Positions 33,097 through 40,139 of a DNA stretch of 40,139 nt are shown piece by piece. Origin of the DNA: Alphaproteobacteria bacterium (lineage in GTDB: Bacteria > Pseudomonadota > Alphaproteobacteria > Reyranellales > Reyranellaceae); assembly GCA_017307275.1 (NCBI GenBank), contig JAFKFK010000044.1, positions 1-40,139 on the forward strand. The letters are read 5' to 3'. The position numbers and the translations under genes were made by a program. Every line of letters begins with the position of its first letter. Position 1 is the stretch's first letter. Under the pieces are notes generated by a model. That model did no database searches. It saw nothing but the letters and a program-made list of their open reading frames with translations, and was not told the DNA's origin.

Positions 33097-35034
33097 CTAG
33101 TCGACGCAACAACTCATGCTGCTCTTGGCGGGTGGGACGTCGAGGGCGGGGTTCTCGGAAAAGAACCCGGCAGGATGGAGGGCGAAGCCCGCCGTGATCA
33201 CCGGCTGAACCGGGAAGTCCTCGGGGCGAGGAATGTGGTGCAGGCCGAAGCTGTGCCAAACCACGATGTCCGTATCGACCAGTGATCGATCCGCCGCTGT
33301 CCACGCGGGCAGCCCGTCGCCGCCGCTGCTCTGGTTGGGATAGCGACCGGCGGCATACAGCTCGTCGGGATGATAGGCGGTCACCCAAAGCTGGCGGGTC
33401 ATGAAGGCAGCCCGCTTCGCGACCATCGACTGCGGGCTCGAGAATGTGGGGACGGGGCTCAAGGGCACCAGTTTGTAAGCCGTAGGCTGGCCCAGCCCGT
33501 TGCGAGCGTCGGCGCTAGCAACTTTCCAGAAACGGGCCGCATTGAAGTCGACGTTGCGCTGTGCGCCTTGCTCGGTCTTCAGAACGGTCTCGCGGATGGT
33601 AAAGGCATTGCCGTAGGGATTGTCGGGCCCTTCCGGCACCGCCACAGTATCGACCTCGACGACGCGGTTCCGTTCGCCGTCGACCGCCATGTCGAGGCGC
33701 ATATTGAAGATATGCTGATGATAGTGCGCGTAGACGCCAGGCGACACGATCGTGCCATAGGTCGGGGCCTCGCCGGCCTTGATGCCTGCCGTATTCAGGA
33801 TGCCCGTCGCCTTTATCTCGAAGTGGATCGAGCCGTCCTGGTAGAAATACCAGAACAGCCCGTACTCGTAGTTGCCGACGGTCGAGATCGAGGAGACGAC
33901 CAGTCGACGGGCGCGGCGTACGTCGACCTCGCCGGTGAAGAGGTCGGTGTGCTTCCAGAGGATTCCGAAATCCTCCTCGTGCAGGCAAATCGCGCTTTCG
34001 ATCTTGTAGGGCGCCCCTTTGCTGTCCGCCAGCCAGGCGTCGAAGTATCGAATGGTGCCGAGGCAATCGCATCCCAGCGTCAAGGAGTTGGCCAGCACGC
34101 CAATTCCATACTCACCGACATCGAAAGCATTCTTGCGGAAATGTCCGCCGCCGGGATGCCCATAGGGGACCACCATCTCCGACAAGGCCGCCCGATGCAG
34201 CACCGGCCGTAGCCGGCCGTCGTCCTCGTAACCGACCGCGTGGAGCAGCAATCCTTCGCGGGCGTTGAAACCCACCCGAAAGCGCCACTTCTGCCAGCGC
34301 ACTTCGTTACCCTCGACGACAAAGCTCGGTCCGTCGGTTTGCACGATCTCCAGTGGTTTGACGTCGTCCCGGAAGACTTTCCGGAAACGTGTCGCGTAGT
34401 TGCGATCCTGCAAGGGCAGGTCAGCTGTGCCGTAATCGTCGACTCGCAGAACCTCGGCACGATCGAGATCGATCACGGCACAGAGCCCTTCTATGGGATG
34501 GGCATAGCCGTTGTCGTTCTTCTCGCTTCGATACCAACAGAAAGTGTGGGAGAGCCGCCGGCCCTCCTCATCCGGAAGGCCGTAGTTGCCTGCGGACCAG
34601 GGATCGACCTGAACATTGTCGATGTTCGTGATGCCGCGTTTGGCCAGTGCCGCGCGAAAGCGCGGATCGGCCCGCGCCACCTCGCCGACCAGAGTGATGT
34701 CGTCGAGCAGGATGCGCGGCCGCACGTCCGGCACATGGCGCCAATCGACCACCATATCGGTGAGGAGGTCGACCCTGGCTTCGTAGACTTTGCCGTTCGT
34801 GCGATCGAAGGCGCAGACGAATGCCTCTCGTGGAACAACGGCTCCTGGCTGGAAATCCCGCACCACGGCCTTGTCCGGCTCCCGCAGAGTGACCGTCTCG
34901 AACATCATGCCGTGACCGAGATCATGCGCTGCCCTTACGGCCGCGGCGGCCCGACGGATCTCGTCCGGAGTCAGTGGGTCGAGCGGATGGTTTGACGCGG
35001 CAATCTCGGAAGACTGAGTATTGATGTCGGGCAT
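33097..35034 (-). CDS. Copper-containing primary-amine oxidase
   Basis: This 645-aa enzyme would oxidise a primary amine to aldehyde, ammonia and hydrogen peroxide using copper and a self-made topaquinone. The cofactor motif N-Y-E-Y is present (N388, Y389 the topaquinone precursor). The likely catalytic base is D332 in RYFDAWLADS. Copper ligands are H439 and H441 (HYHQHIFNMRLD) plus a His in FGLHHIPRPEDFPV near the C-terminus. N2/N3-type domains occupy about residues 15-220. There is no signal peptide, so it is probably cytoplasmic, as in Arthrobacter phenethylamine or histamine oxidases. GAGAGGG precedes the ATG. It ends with SMSCCVD. No aldehyde dehydrogenase or amine transporter gene is adjacent, apart from the TctC-type protein on its other side. 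Confidence 0.95.
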   Translation of the reverse strand: MPDINTQSSEIAASNHPLDPLTPDEIRRAAAAVRAAHDLGHGMMFETVTLREPDKAVVRDFQPGAVVPREAFVCAFDRTNGKVYEARVDLLTDMVVDWRHVPDVRPRILLDDITLVGEVARADPRFRAALAKRGITNIDNVQVDPWSAGNYGLPDEEGRRLSHTFCWYRSEKNDNGYAHPIEGLCAVIDLDRAEVLRVDDYGTADLPLQDRNYATRFRKVFRDDVKPLEIVQTDGPSFVVEGNEVRWQKWRFRVGFNAREGLLLHAVGYEDDGRLRPVLHRAALSEMVVPYGHPGGGHFRKNAFDVGEYGIGVLANSLTLGCDCLGTIRYFDAWLADSKGAPYKIESAICLHEEDFGILWKHTDLFTGEVDVRRARRLVVSSISTVGNYEYGLFWYFYQDGSIHFEIKATGILNTAGIKAGEAPTYGTIVSPGVYAHYHQHIFNMRLDMAVDGERNRVVEVDTVAVPEGPDNPYGNAFTIRETVLKTEQGAQRNVDFNAARFWKVASADARNGLGQPTAYKLVPLSPVPTFSSPQSMVAKRAAFMTRQLWVTAYHPDELYAAGRYPNQSSGGDGLPAWTAADRSLVDTDIVVWHSFGLHHIPRPEDFPVQPVITAGFALHPAGFFSENPALDVPPAKSSMSCCVD

Positions 35035-35239
35035 GCGGACCCTCTCGACGTCGATGGCAGACGATATTCCACCGGTGCGATCACGACAATCGCTCGGGCA
35101 GTCGGTATGGGAAACACGCGGAGCGGTTTTTCTGGCAGGCTCGCGGGGATCGGTGCACGCTCTCCGGCGTTAGCGGGAATGAACTTTACTTCCACTTGCG
35201 CACGACAAAGCAGGTGCGGAAGTTATCGGGTGAAAGATC

Positions 35240-36004
35240 ATGACATCTCTTCATCGGGCATGGGCGACCTTGGGGCCCAGACTGAAAATATTGGACCCGG
35301 TGCAATTCTCTTCTCACCAATGGGCTCTAATTGAACGGATGCACGTGAGTTTCAACGATCGCGAAGCGCACACGCACTTGCCCATGCTAATTGCCCGCTT
35401 TCGCGAGACGGCAAGGAAAGCGATCTATGAGCATGCGAAGCAGTTCACCGACGTCAAGACGGTGAACGTCGACGACAATTGGCTTGTAGAAAACTTTACC
35501 GACGGGGCGCCTGACGTAATGGCGGACTACGTACGTCTTTATAATGACGATGTTGATGAAATGATGAACGTGCTCGTTCCGTCGGCGCGCTATCGCAAAG
35601 AGCACTATGCGTACGGCAGATTTACGGTTCCCGAGCCGCATGGCCTGCATACCGACCATAGCGCAGAAGACCCGGATAGCGAGGGAGAACCAATCTGTAT
35701 CGCCAGGATTGAAACCCTAGGGACGCACTACGTTGCTGGTGACTACAAGGCGTATGATCCAGCAACGCAGAGTATGCTTAAGGCTCTGAGGTACTGGGTT
35801 CCTGTTCCCGAGGGTGAGCCGGAAGCCATTCTCGATGAACTGTTGAAGCGAGGGGCGCTCAAAACCATTCCAGTGAATCATGTGATGTTGATGGTCGCCG
35901 GAAACGGTTCGGAGAATGCCCAGATCACCCAGCATATCGCCGCCAGACCACCCGACGGCGGACTGCATTCGGCGTTTTTTCAGAGGCAGTACCGGCTCAC
36001 GTAG
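35240..36004 (+). CDS. Unrecognised 254-aa protein, possible non-haem iron / 2-oxoglutarate oxygenase fold
   Basis: No family is recognised with confidence. The 254-aa product is soluble and has no signal peptide. Residues 133-139 read EPHGLHTD, and the C-terminal part has GGLHSAFFQRQYRLT (H243, R249, R252). An HxD pair (H137, D139) with a distal His followed by Arg is the layout of Fe(II)/2-oxoglutarate dioxygenases, including the DUF1826-like group, and a central beta-rich region (residues 150-220) could form the double-stranded helix. This is pattern-based inference. The gene is visibly less GC-rich and uses more A/T-ending codons than its neighbours, which suggests acquisition by transfer. 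It stands alone, convergent with the SDR gene. Confidence 0.7.
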   Translation: MTSLHRAWATLGPRLKILDPVQFSSHQWALIERMHVSFNDREAHTHLPMLIARFRETARKAIYEHAKQFTDVKTVNVDDNWLVENFTDGAPDVMADYVRLYNDDVDEMMNVLVPSARYRKEHYAYGRFTVPEPHGLHTDHSAEDPDSEGEPICIARIETLGTHYVAGDYKAYDPATQSMLKALRYWVPVPEGEPEAILDELLKRGALKTIPVNHVMLMVAGNGSENAQITQHIAARPPDGGLHSAFFQRQYRLT

Positions 36005-36039
36005 GAGTTGCGCTCGACTGCGACAGGCTGGCGGTCGAC

Positions 36040-36873
36040 CTAGCCGGAAGTCGACATCGGCGCGAACATGTCGCGCATTCTTGCCAGGTAGTGATCTTCC
36101 GAAGTGGTCCAGCGCAGCTCCGCGAGGAGTTTGCTGTCGGGGCCGGCGGGATAGCGGACCCTGTCGCCATGATCGGTGGCCGCGATGAAGGTCGCCTCGG
36201 CTACTTCGGCCTCCGTACAGTAAGGGGTTGGGTAGTTTGCCAACTTCTGGAAATAGGACTGCGCGAACGAACCGTAGTCGTCGGGAATCAAACCCTGGAG
36301 GCGGGCGCCGGCGTTCGCCGTGAAATTCGTGGTTGGCGCATAGCCGGGTTCGACCAGCCGGGCCTTGAGGTTGAAGGCTTGCAACTCATAGGACAGTGAT
36401 TCAGTGAAGCCTTCGACGGCGCACTTGCTGGCGGCATAGATCGCGGCCAGGGGCATGGGGCCGATGCTGGTGCTCGACGTAACGTTGATGATGGTGCCGT
36501 GACCTTGCCTGCGCATTTGCGGGATCGCGGCACGGCAGGTGGCGAAAACGCCAAAGGTGTTCGTCTCGAACACCTCACGGACGATATGATCCGGCGTGGC
36601 TTCGACGATCGACGCCAGGCCAATGCCGGCATTGTTCACGATCACATCGAGGGCGCCAAACGCTGCGACCCCGTCGGCGATGGCATTGTCGATGCTGCCT
36701 GCATTGGTGACGTCGAGGGGAAGCACCTTCAGTCGATTGGTAGATGCCGCAAATACGCTCGGCTCGGGGCGCCGCATGGTGGCAATCACATTCCACCCGC
36801 GCTCATGAAAGAACTCGGCGATCGCCTTGCCATAGCCGGACGATGTTCCGGTGATCAGCACTGTCTTCGTCAT
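36040..36873 (-). CDS. Short-chain dehydrogenase/reductase (classical SDR)
   Basis: This 277-aa cytoplasmic NAD(P)-dependent oxidoreductase shows all classical SDR motifs: the cofactor loop TGTSSGYG (8-15), NNAG (80-83), a Ser in INVTSSTS (about 132-135), and the catalytic Y146-x-x-x-K150. R34 and R35 after the second strand favour NADPH. The EPGYAPTTNF segment after the active site fits the substrate-loop region. The substrate is unknown. It is divergent from an AraC-family regulator, and a 14-bp inverted repeat lies in the shared 91-bp promoter region. This is the usual layout for a regulator and the gene it controls. Confidence 0.93.
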   Translation of the reverse strand: MTKTVLITGTSSGYGKAIAEFFHERGWNVIATMRRPEPSVFAASTNRLKVLPLDVTNAGSIDNAIADGVAAFGALDVIVNNAGIGLASIVEATPDHIVREVFETNTFGVFATCRAAIPQMRRQGHGTIINVTSSTSIGPMPLAAIYAASKCAVEGFTESLSYELQAFNLKARLVEPGYAPTTNFTANAGARLQGLIPDDYGSFAQSYFQKLANYPTPYCTEAEVAEATFIAATDHGDRVRYPAGPDSKLLAELRWTTSEDHYLARMRDMFAPMSTSG

Positions 36874-36917
36874 TCAGGGCTCCATTCTGCTTGCGCCCTA
36901 AATAGACAATCCCTGGA

Positions 36918-36959
36918 GACGATCTATAATCAGAACGCCTACAAAGATTATGGATCGTC
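36918..36959. promoter_or_regulatory. Inverted-repeat operator between SDR and AraC genes
   Basis: GACGATCTATAATC (36918-36931) and GATTATGGATCGTC (36946-36959) are inverted copies with one mismatch in 14 bases, separated by 14 bp. The second arm ends 5 bp before the AraC start codon. This is a likely site for the AraC-family protein, controlling both genes. Confidence 0.65.
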
Positions 36960-36964
36960 CATAG

Positions 36965-37897
36965 ATGGATCCCTTAAGCGATATCATTGCTCTGCTCCGG
37001 CCTCACGCCGCCTTTTCGAAGCCGATCACGGGGCGGGGCAGGTGGGGCGTCCGCTACTCGGCCTATGGTCTGCCCGGCTTCGCCCTCGTTCTTGCGGGCC
37101 GGTGCTGGCTTGCGGTCGACGGGGCGGAGCCGGTGCCTATCGACCAAGGAGACTTTGTGCTGCTGCCGTCCACGCCGGCCTTCTCGCTCTTGAGCCAGCC
37201 GGATGCCGAAAGTGTTCTGGTGGAGCCGTCCTACGAGGCCCTTCGGCACGGCGATCCGATGGGCGAGCCCGACTTCCAGATGCTTGGAGGGACTTTCGAG
37301 ATCGAACCGGTCAATGCACCGCTCCTGCTCGCGCTGCTGCCGAAGATGATCCACGTTCGCTCGACCGAAGAGAACGCGCTGCGTCTCGGCCGCATCATTG
37401 GCCTCCTCATGGAGGAGTGCGCTGCCGACGCTCCGGGCCGTGAGATGATTCTACAGAGACTCCTGGAAGTCATGATGATGGAGTGCCTGCGTTCGGGCGG
37501 CCTCGGTGAGGACGACTTGCCGGCAGGATTGTTGGCTGGCTTGCGAACCCCAGCCTTGGCCAGGGTGTTGAATGCTCTGCATTCCAAGGTACGGGCGCCA
37601 TGGACGGTGGCTGAACTTGCGAAGCTCGCCGGGATGTCGCGATCAGCCTTCGCGGCACGATTCACGGAGACGCTGGGCTGTGCGCCGATGGAATACCTTT
37701 CGCGCTGGCGGATGACGTTGGCTCAAGATGCACTGAGCCGAGGAGACACGTCGCTTGACCGTCTCGCGCAAGAAGTGGGTTACGAGTCCGCCAGTGCGTT
37801 CAGTACGGCCTTTCGCCGGAGGATCGGCTGCTCTCCTGGCGCGTTTGCACGGTCGCGTCGAGTTGCGACGATGCCTGCTGCTAAAAATGTCGCCTGA
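36965..37897 (+). CDS. AraC-family transcriptional regulator with N-terminal cupin domain
   Basis: This 310-aa regulator has an N-terminal cupin-type ligand domain (about residues 10-170; AFSKPITGRGRWGVRYSAYG and IDQGDFVLLPSTPAF) of the AraC_binding/Cupin_6 kind. Its C-terminal AraC HTH pair (about 195-300) includes APWTVAELAKLAGMSRSAFAARFTETLG and the second helix set LDRLAQEVGYESASAFSTAFRRRIGCSPGAF. The MEYLSRWRM linker is diagnostic. It starts at ATG 36965, immediately after the inverted repeat it probably binds, and is divergent from the SDR gene. In this subfamily the regulator usually activates the adjacent SDR in response to an aldehyde or ketone; the ligand here is unknown. Confidence 0.93.
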   Translation: MDPLSDIIALLRPHAAFSKPITGRGRWGVRYSAYGLPGFALVLAGRCWLAVDGAEPVPIDQGDFVLLPSTPAFSLLSQPDAESVLVEPSYEALRHGDPMGEPDFQMLGGTFEIEPVNAPLLLALLPKMIHVRSTEENALRLGRIIGLLMEECAADAPGREMILQRLLEVMMMECLRSGGLGEDDLPAGLLAGLRTPALARVLNALHSKVRAPWTVAELAKLAGMSRSAFAARFTETLGCAPMEYLSRWRMTLAQDALSRGDTSLDRLAQEVGYESASAFSTAFRRRIGCSPGAFARSRRVATMPAAKNVA

Positions 37898-37936
37898 GGC
37901 GTCACCCTCAGATCCGGACTTCTGCTTCGAAGAGAA

Positions 37937-38143
37937 TTACCAGCGCGTGCGGCGTTGCCGGCCTCTACCGCCATCCCTGCGGCCCGAGCTACCTACGGAT
38001 TGAGTGATGTCGCGCAACGTTCCCCACACAACGAGTGCCGGAGGAGAGTAGGGCCTCCTCGATTGCGTCGGCTCATCGTGAGACGAGTCGTTCCCAGCCT
38101 GCCCATCCATCGAAGGGCGGCTCTGGTCCTTATTGTCGTTCAC
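37937..38143 (-). CDS. Lasso-peptide-type RiPP precursor, orphan (68 aa)
   Basis: This 68-aa peptide is read from GTG 38143, preceded by GGGAGG; a longer frame to 38215 and an internal ATG at 38110 are alternatives. The leader holds YSPPALVVWGTLRDIT, which matches the lasso leader pattern YxxPxLxxxGxxxxxT exactly (Y-17, P-14, L-12, G-8, T-2). The predicted 20-residue core is SVGSSGRRDGGRGRQRRTRW. Its ninth residue is Asp, the position where lasso peptides close a macrolactam to residue 1. Ser1 is less common than Gly1. The core is strongly basic (seven Arg) and ends in Trp. No cyclase, RRE or protease gene lies in the window, so maturation would need enzymes encoded elsewhere. Confidence 0.6.
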   Translation of the reverse strand: MNDNKDQSRPSMDGQAGNDSSHDEPTQSRRPYSPPALVVWGTLRDITQSVGSSGRRDGGRGRQRRTRW

Positions 38144-38358
38144 GCAGCCTCCCAATTCCCATGTTGCATGATCAATCCCACTCGATCGATGCAACGACCA
38201 GCTTGGCGATTTCACTCACGTCGTCAACCTGTAATGGCGTCGCGTCAAGTCGCAAGCAGCTCCTGTTCTTGCACTTGCAGGTCAGTTGTCTCAACGCGAG
38301 CGAGCAAGGTCCTCATATATCTATCCGTTTCGAGGCTTCCCATACTAACATCGGTGCC

Positions 38359-39669
38359 ATGATCTACTTCGAGCTGTTGATTGCCGTCATATTGATCGTC
38401 GTGAATGGACTACTCGCAATGTCGGAGCTTGCCGTCGTGTCGGCGCGGCGGGGCCGGCTCAAGACCATGGCCGATAATGGCTCGAGCGGGGCAGCCTCGG
38501 CCCTGGTACTTGCAGACAATCCCGGGCGCTTCCTGTCGACGGTGCAAATTGGCATCACGCTGGTCGGCATTCTGGCAGGCGCTTTCTCCGGTGCTACCCT
38601 CGGGGCGCGCCTCTCGACTGTGCTGATCGATGCGGGACTGTCCGAACAGTTCGCCGAACCGATCGCCTACACGAGTGTGGTCGCCGTCATCACGTACTTC
38701 TCCCTGATTGTCGGCGAACTGGTTCCCAAGCAAATCGCTTTGCGTAACGCCGACGTTGTCGCGGCTGCCGTTGCTCCGAGCATGACGATGCTGGCAAGGA
38801 TAGCGGCCCCGCTGGTTTGGGTGCTCGAAGTATCCGGCAAGGCCGTTCTTCGTCTCCTCGGCGGCCAGAAAGAGAGCGAGCCGGGAGTAACGGCCGACGA
38901 GATCAAGGTCTTGATCGCCGAAGCCGAGACGTCCGGAACCCTCGAACCGCGCGCCCGCGGAATGATCAGCGGTGTGATGCGGTTGAGCACTCGTACCGTC
39001 GAAGCCCTCATGACGCCGCGGTTCGATGTGGACGCAGTCGATATCACGCGCGGTGGCGATGCGATCCTCGCCAGTGTCAGCGCCAGTGTCCACGCGTTGT
39101 TGCCGGCCCTCGACAGCGACAACAACATCGTGGGCATCGTGCACGCGAAGGACTTGCTCGACAGCTACATCGAAGGCGCAAGGCCGGATCCGCGCCAGTT
39201 CGTGCGAACAGCACCTATCATCCTCGAATCCATGAGGGCATTGGATGCACTTGACATTCTGAAGGACTCGCCGGTTCCCATGGCGCTCGTTCAGGACGAG
39301 TATGGCCACTTTGTCGGTGTCGTCACGCCCGCCGATATCCTGGAGGCAATCGCGGGGGCCTTTCATACCGGTGAAGGACCGCCCGAGCCCGATGCCGTTC
39401 AACGCGACGACGGGTCGTGGCTGATATCGGGCAGCATGCCGGCCGACGAGCTGGCCGAGCTGCTCGGCCTGTCGACGCAACGGACGGCGGACTACCACAC
39501 CGCAGCCGGCATGATCCTTAGTGCCATGCGCAAGCTTCCGGGCGTTGGCGAAGTGGTGGACGTGCAAGGGTGGCGCTTTGAAGTGCTCGACATGGATGGC
39601 CGTCGCATCGACAAGCTGCTTGCAACCCGCCTTGCGTCCGCCCATCGCGTGGTCCGTCATCGCTCTTGA
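38359..39669 (+). CDS. CNNM/CorC (HlyC) family membrane protein with CBS pair
   Basis: This 436-aa protein has an N-terminal DUF21/CNNM membrane domain (about residues 1-180; LNVxMSELAVVSARRGRL-like start and GELVPKQIALRNAD near 123), then a CBS-domain pair (about 200-330; MTPRFDVDAVDI and DEYGHFVGVVTPADILEAI), and a C-terminal CorC_HlyC domain (about 345-430; DGSWLISGSMPADEL and later GVGEVVDVQGWRFEVLDMDG). Relatives are linked to magnesium/cobalt or sodium-coupled magnesium export; 'hemolysin' is a historical label. The start is ATG 38359, because the longer frame from 38035 runs antisense through the lasso-type gene and lacks the membrane fold. No strong ribosome-binding site is seen. It stands alone. 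Confidence 0.92.
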   Translation: MIYFELLIAVILIVVNGLLAMSELAVVSARRGRLKTMADNGSSGAASALVLADNPGRFLSTVQIGITLVGILAGAFSGATLGARLSTVLIDAGLSEQFAEPIAYTSVVAVITYFSLIVGELVPKQIALRNADVVAAAVAPSMTMLARIAAPLVWVLEVSGKAVLRLLGGQKESEPGVTADEIKVLIAEAETSGTLEPRARGMISGVMRLSTRTVEALMTPRFDVDAVDITRGGDAILASVSASVHALLPALDSDNNIVGIVHAKDLLDSYIEGARPDPRQFVRTAPIILESMRALDALDILKDSPVPMALVQDEYGHFVGVVTPADILEAIAGAFHTGEGPPEPDAVQRDDGSWLISGSMPADELAELLGLSTQRTADYHTAAGMILSAMRKLPGVGEVVDVQGWRFEVLDMDGRRIDKLLATRLASAHRVVRHRS

Positions 39670-39724
39670 GAAAGCGGTCAGCCGATGCTTGATCTGATCG
39701 CTCACGGATTGGAGTTGTGAGACC

Positions 39725-40139
39725 ATGACAGGATTGCCTCGCCGATACGTTATGCAATCGGTTGCACTCGGGGCGTCGGGGGCCTTGGCGGGCGCGGCCC
39801 AGGCTCAGCCGGCCGGCTACGACGCCAGTGCGATGGCGGCGGAGATTTCGGCGCGCTTGTTCGCGCATGATGGCTTGGTTCGGCCCATACCGGAGCAGCC
39901 CACGGTGTCGGACCTCGCCAAAGGCCTCGACCGCACGCTCGTGCTGGGCGGCGGCGGAGAGTACTACGTCGCGTGGTATTGCGGGTTCATCCATGGGCTC
40001 TACGAGCTCGACGTCGATCTCAACGTGGCTGAGATGATCGTCGGGACGTCGGCCGGCGCCTATGCCGGGTCTGCCTTGTCCTCAGGTCACTTCGTCCGTC
40101 TGCGTCGGGAGTTCGAATGCTTCGGCCGTTTCCCGGGCT
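39725..40139 (+). CDS. Patatin-like phospholipase, N-terminal part, cut by window end
   Basis: The frame is open from ATG 39725 to the window edge (138 residues seen). The N-terminus LPRRYVMQSVALGASGALAGAAQAQ looks like a Tat signal with an AQA cleavage site, placing the enzyme in the periplasm. A Gly-rich oxyanion loop (VLGGGGEYYVAWYCGFIHGLYEL, Gly 75-78) precedes the nucleophile elbow G-T-S-A-G (S109) in EMIVGTSAGAYAGSAL. These are hallmarks of patatin acyl hydrolases that cut fatty-acyl esters in lipids. The catalytic Asp (DGG/DGA) would lie beyond the window. GGAG lies about 11 bases upstream. It follows the CNNM gene by 55 bp and may be co-transcribed. Confidence 0.88.
   Translation, partial: MTGLPRRYVMQSVALGASGALAGAAQAQPAGYDASAMAAEISARLFAHDGLVRPIPEQPTVSDLAKGLDRTLVLGGGGEYYVAWYCGFIHGLYELDVDLNVAEMIVGTSAGAYAGSALSSGHFVRLRREFECFGRFPG

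Noticed and set aside
38035..38358. 108-residue N-terminal extension of the CNNM protein
   Set aside because: It is Ser/Arg-rich, unlike the family, and lies antisense to the lasso-type gene. Membrane homology starts at ATG 38359.
1..40139. Insertion sequences, integrases, att sites, tRNA or rRNA genes
   Set aside because: No transposase or recombinase ORF, no terminal inverted repeats with target duplications, and no cloverleaf or rRNA signature were seen on either strand.

Overview
The window is GC-rich and gene-dense. Its gene content points to a free-living alphaproteobacterium of the Reyranella/Bradyrhizobium kind: a VC_2705-type sodium:solute symporter with a CrbS/CrbR-like two-component pair, Bug/TctC binding proteins, a type I secretion (T1SS) locus with RTX proteins, a copper amine oxidase, and IclR and AraC regulators. 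The genus is a guess; no rRNA or tRNA is visible.

Layout. (a) 1-5308: the 3' end of a hybrid histidine kinase runs tail-to-tail into a LuxR-type response regulator and an unrecognised 198-aa gene. A divergent operon follows: DUF4212 small subunit, large symporter subunit and three small membrane proteins. (b) 5457-9426: an MHS-type MFS transporter with a large extracytoplasmic insertion, a strong terminator, inorganic pyrophosphatase, and an orphan peptide-type ABC binding protein. (c) 9452-11870: a plant-like ketol-acid reductoisomerase divergent from an IclR regulator, with two copies of one palindromic operator between them. (d) 11901-15323: small membrane protein, Pro-rich peptidoglycan-binding protein, and a NarX/NarL-type sensor/regulator pair facing away from the next region. 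(e) 15671-29167: a secretion locus with a 2743-aa haem peroxidase/RTX exoprotein, a T1SS ABC transporter, a membrane-anchored cadherin-like/RTX protein and an HlyD adaptor, the last three joined by ATGA overlaps. (f) 29334-37897: small protein, TPR protein, TctC-type binding protein, copper amine oxidase, a possible non-haem iron oxygenase, and an SDR divergent from an AraC regulator. (g) 37937-40139: a stand-alone peptide with a canonical lasso-peptide leader motif, a CNNM/CorC-type membrane protein, and the start of a patatin-like lipase.

How they fit. The first block looks like a carboxylate (acetate-type) sensing and uptake module. A repeated box, GAC-TTTG-GTC(GAA), lies just upstream of predicted promoters for the symporter operon and the MFS gene, so one LuxR-type regulator probably controls both. 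Related elements, including a perfect 24-bp palindrome, sit between the second two-component pair and the peroxidase gene. The T1SS genes appear dedicated to exporting the RTX-peroxidase.

The two most interesting items are the orphan lasso-type precursor (37937-38143, minus) and the T1SS operon with an anchored RTX protein embedded between its transporter and adaptor genes.
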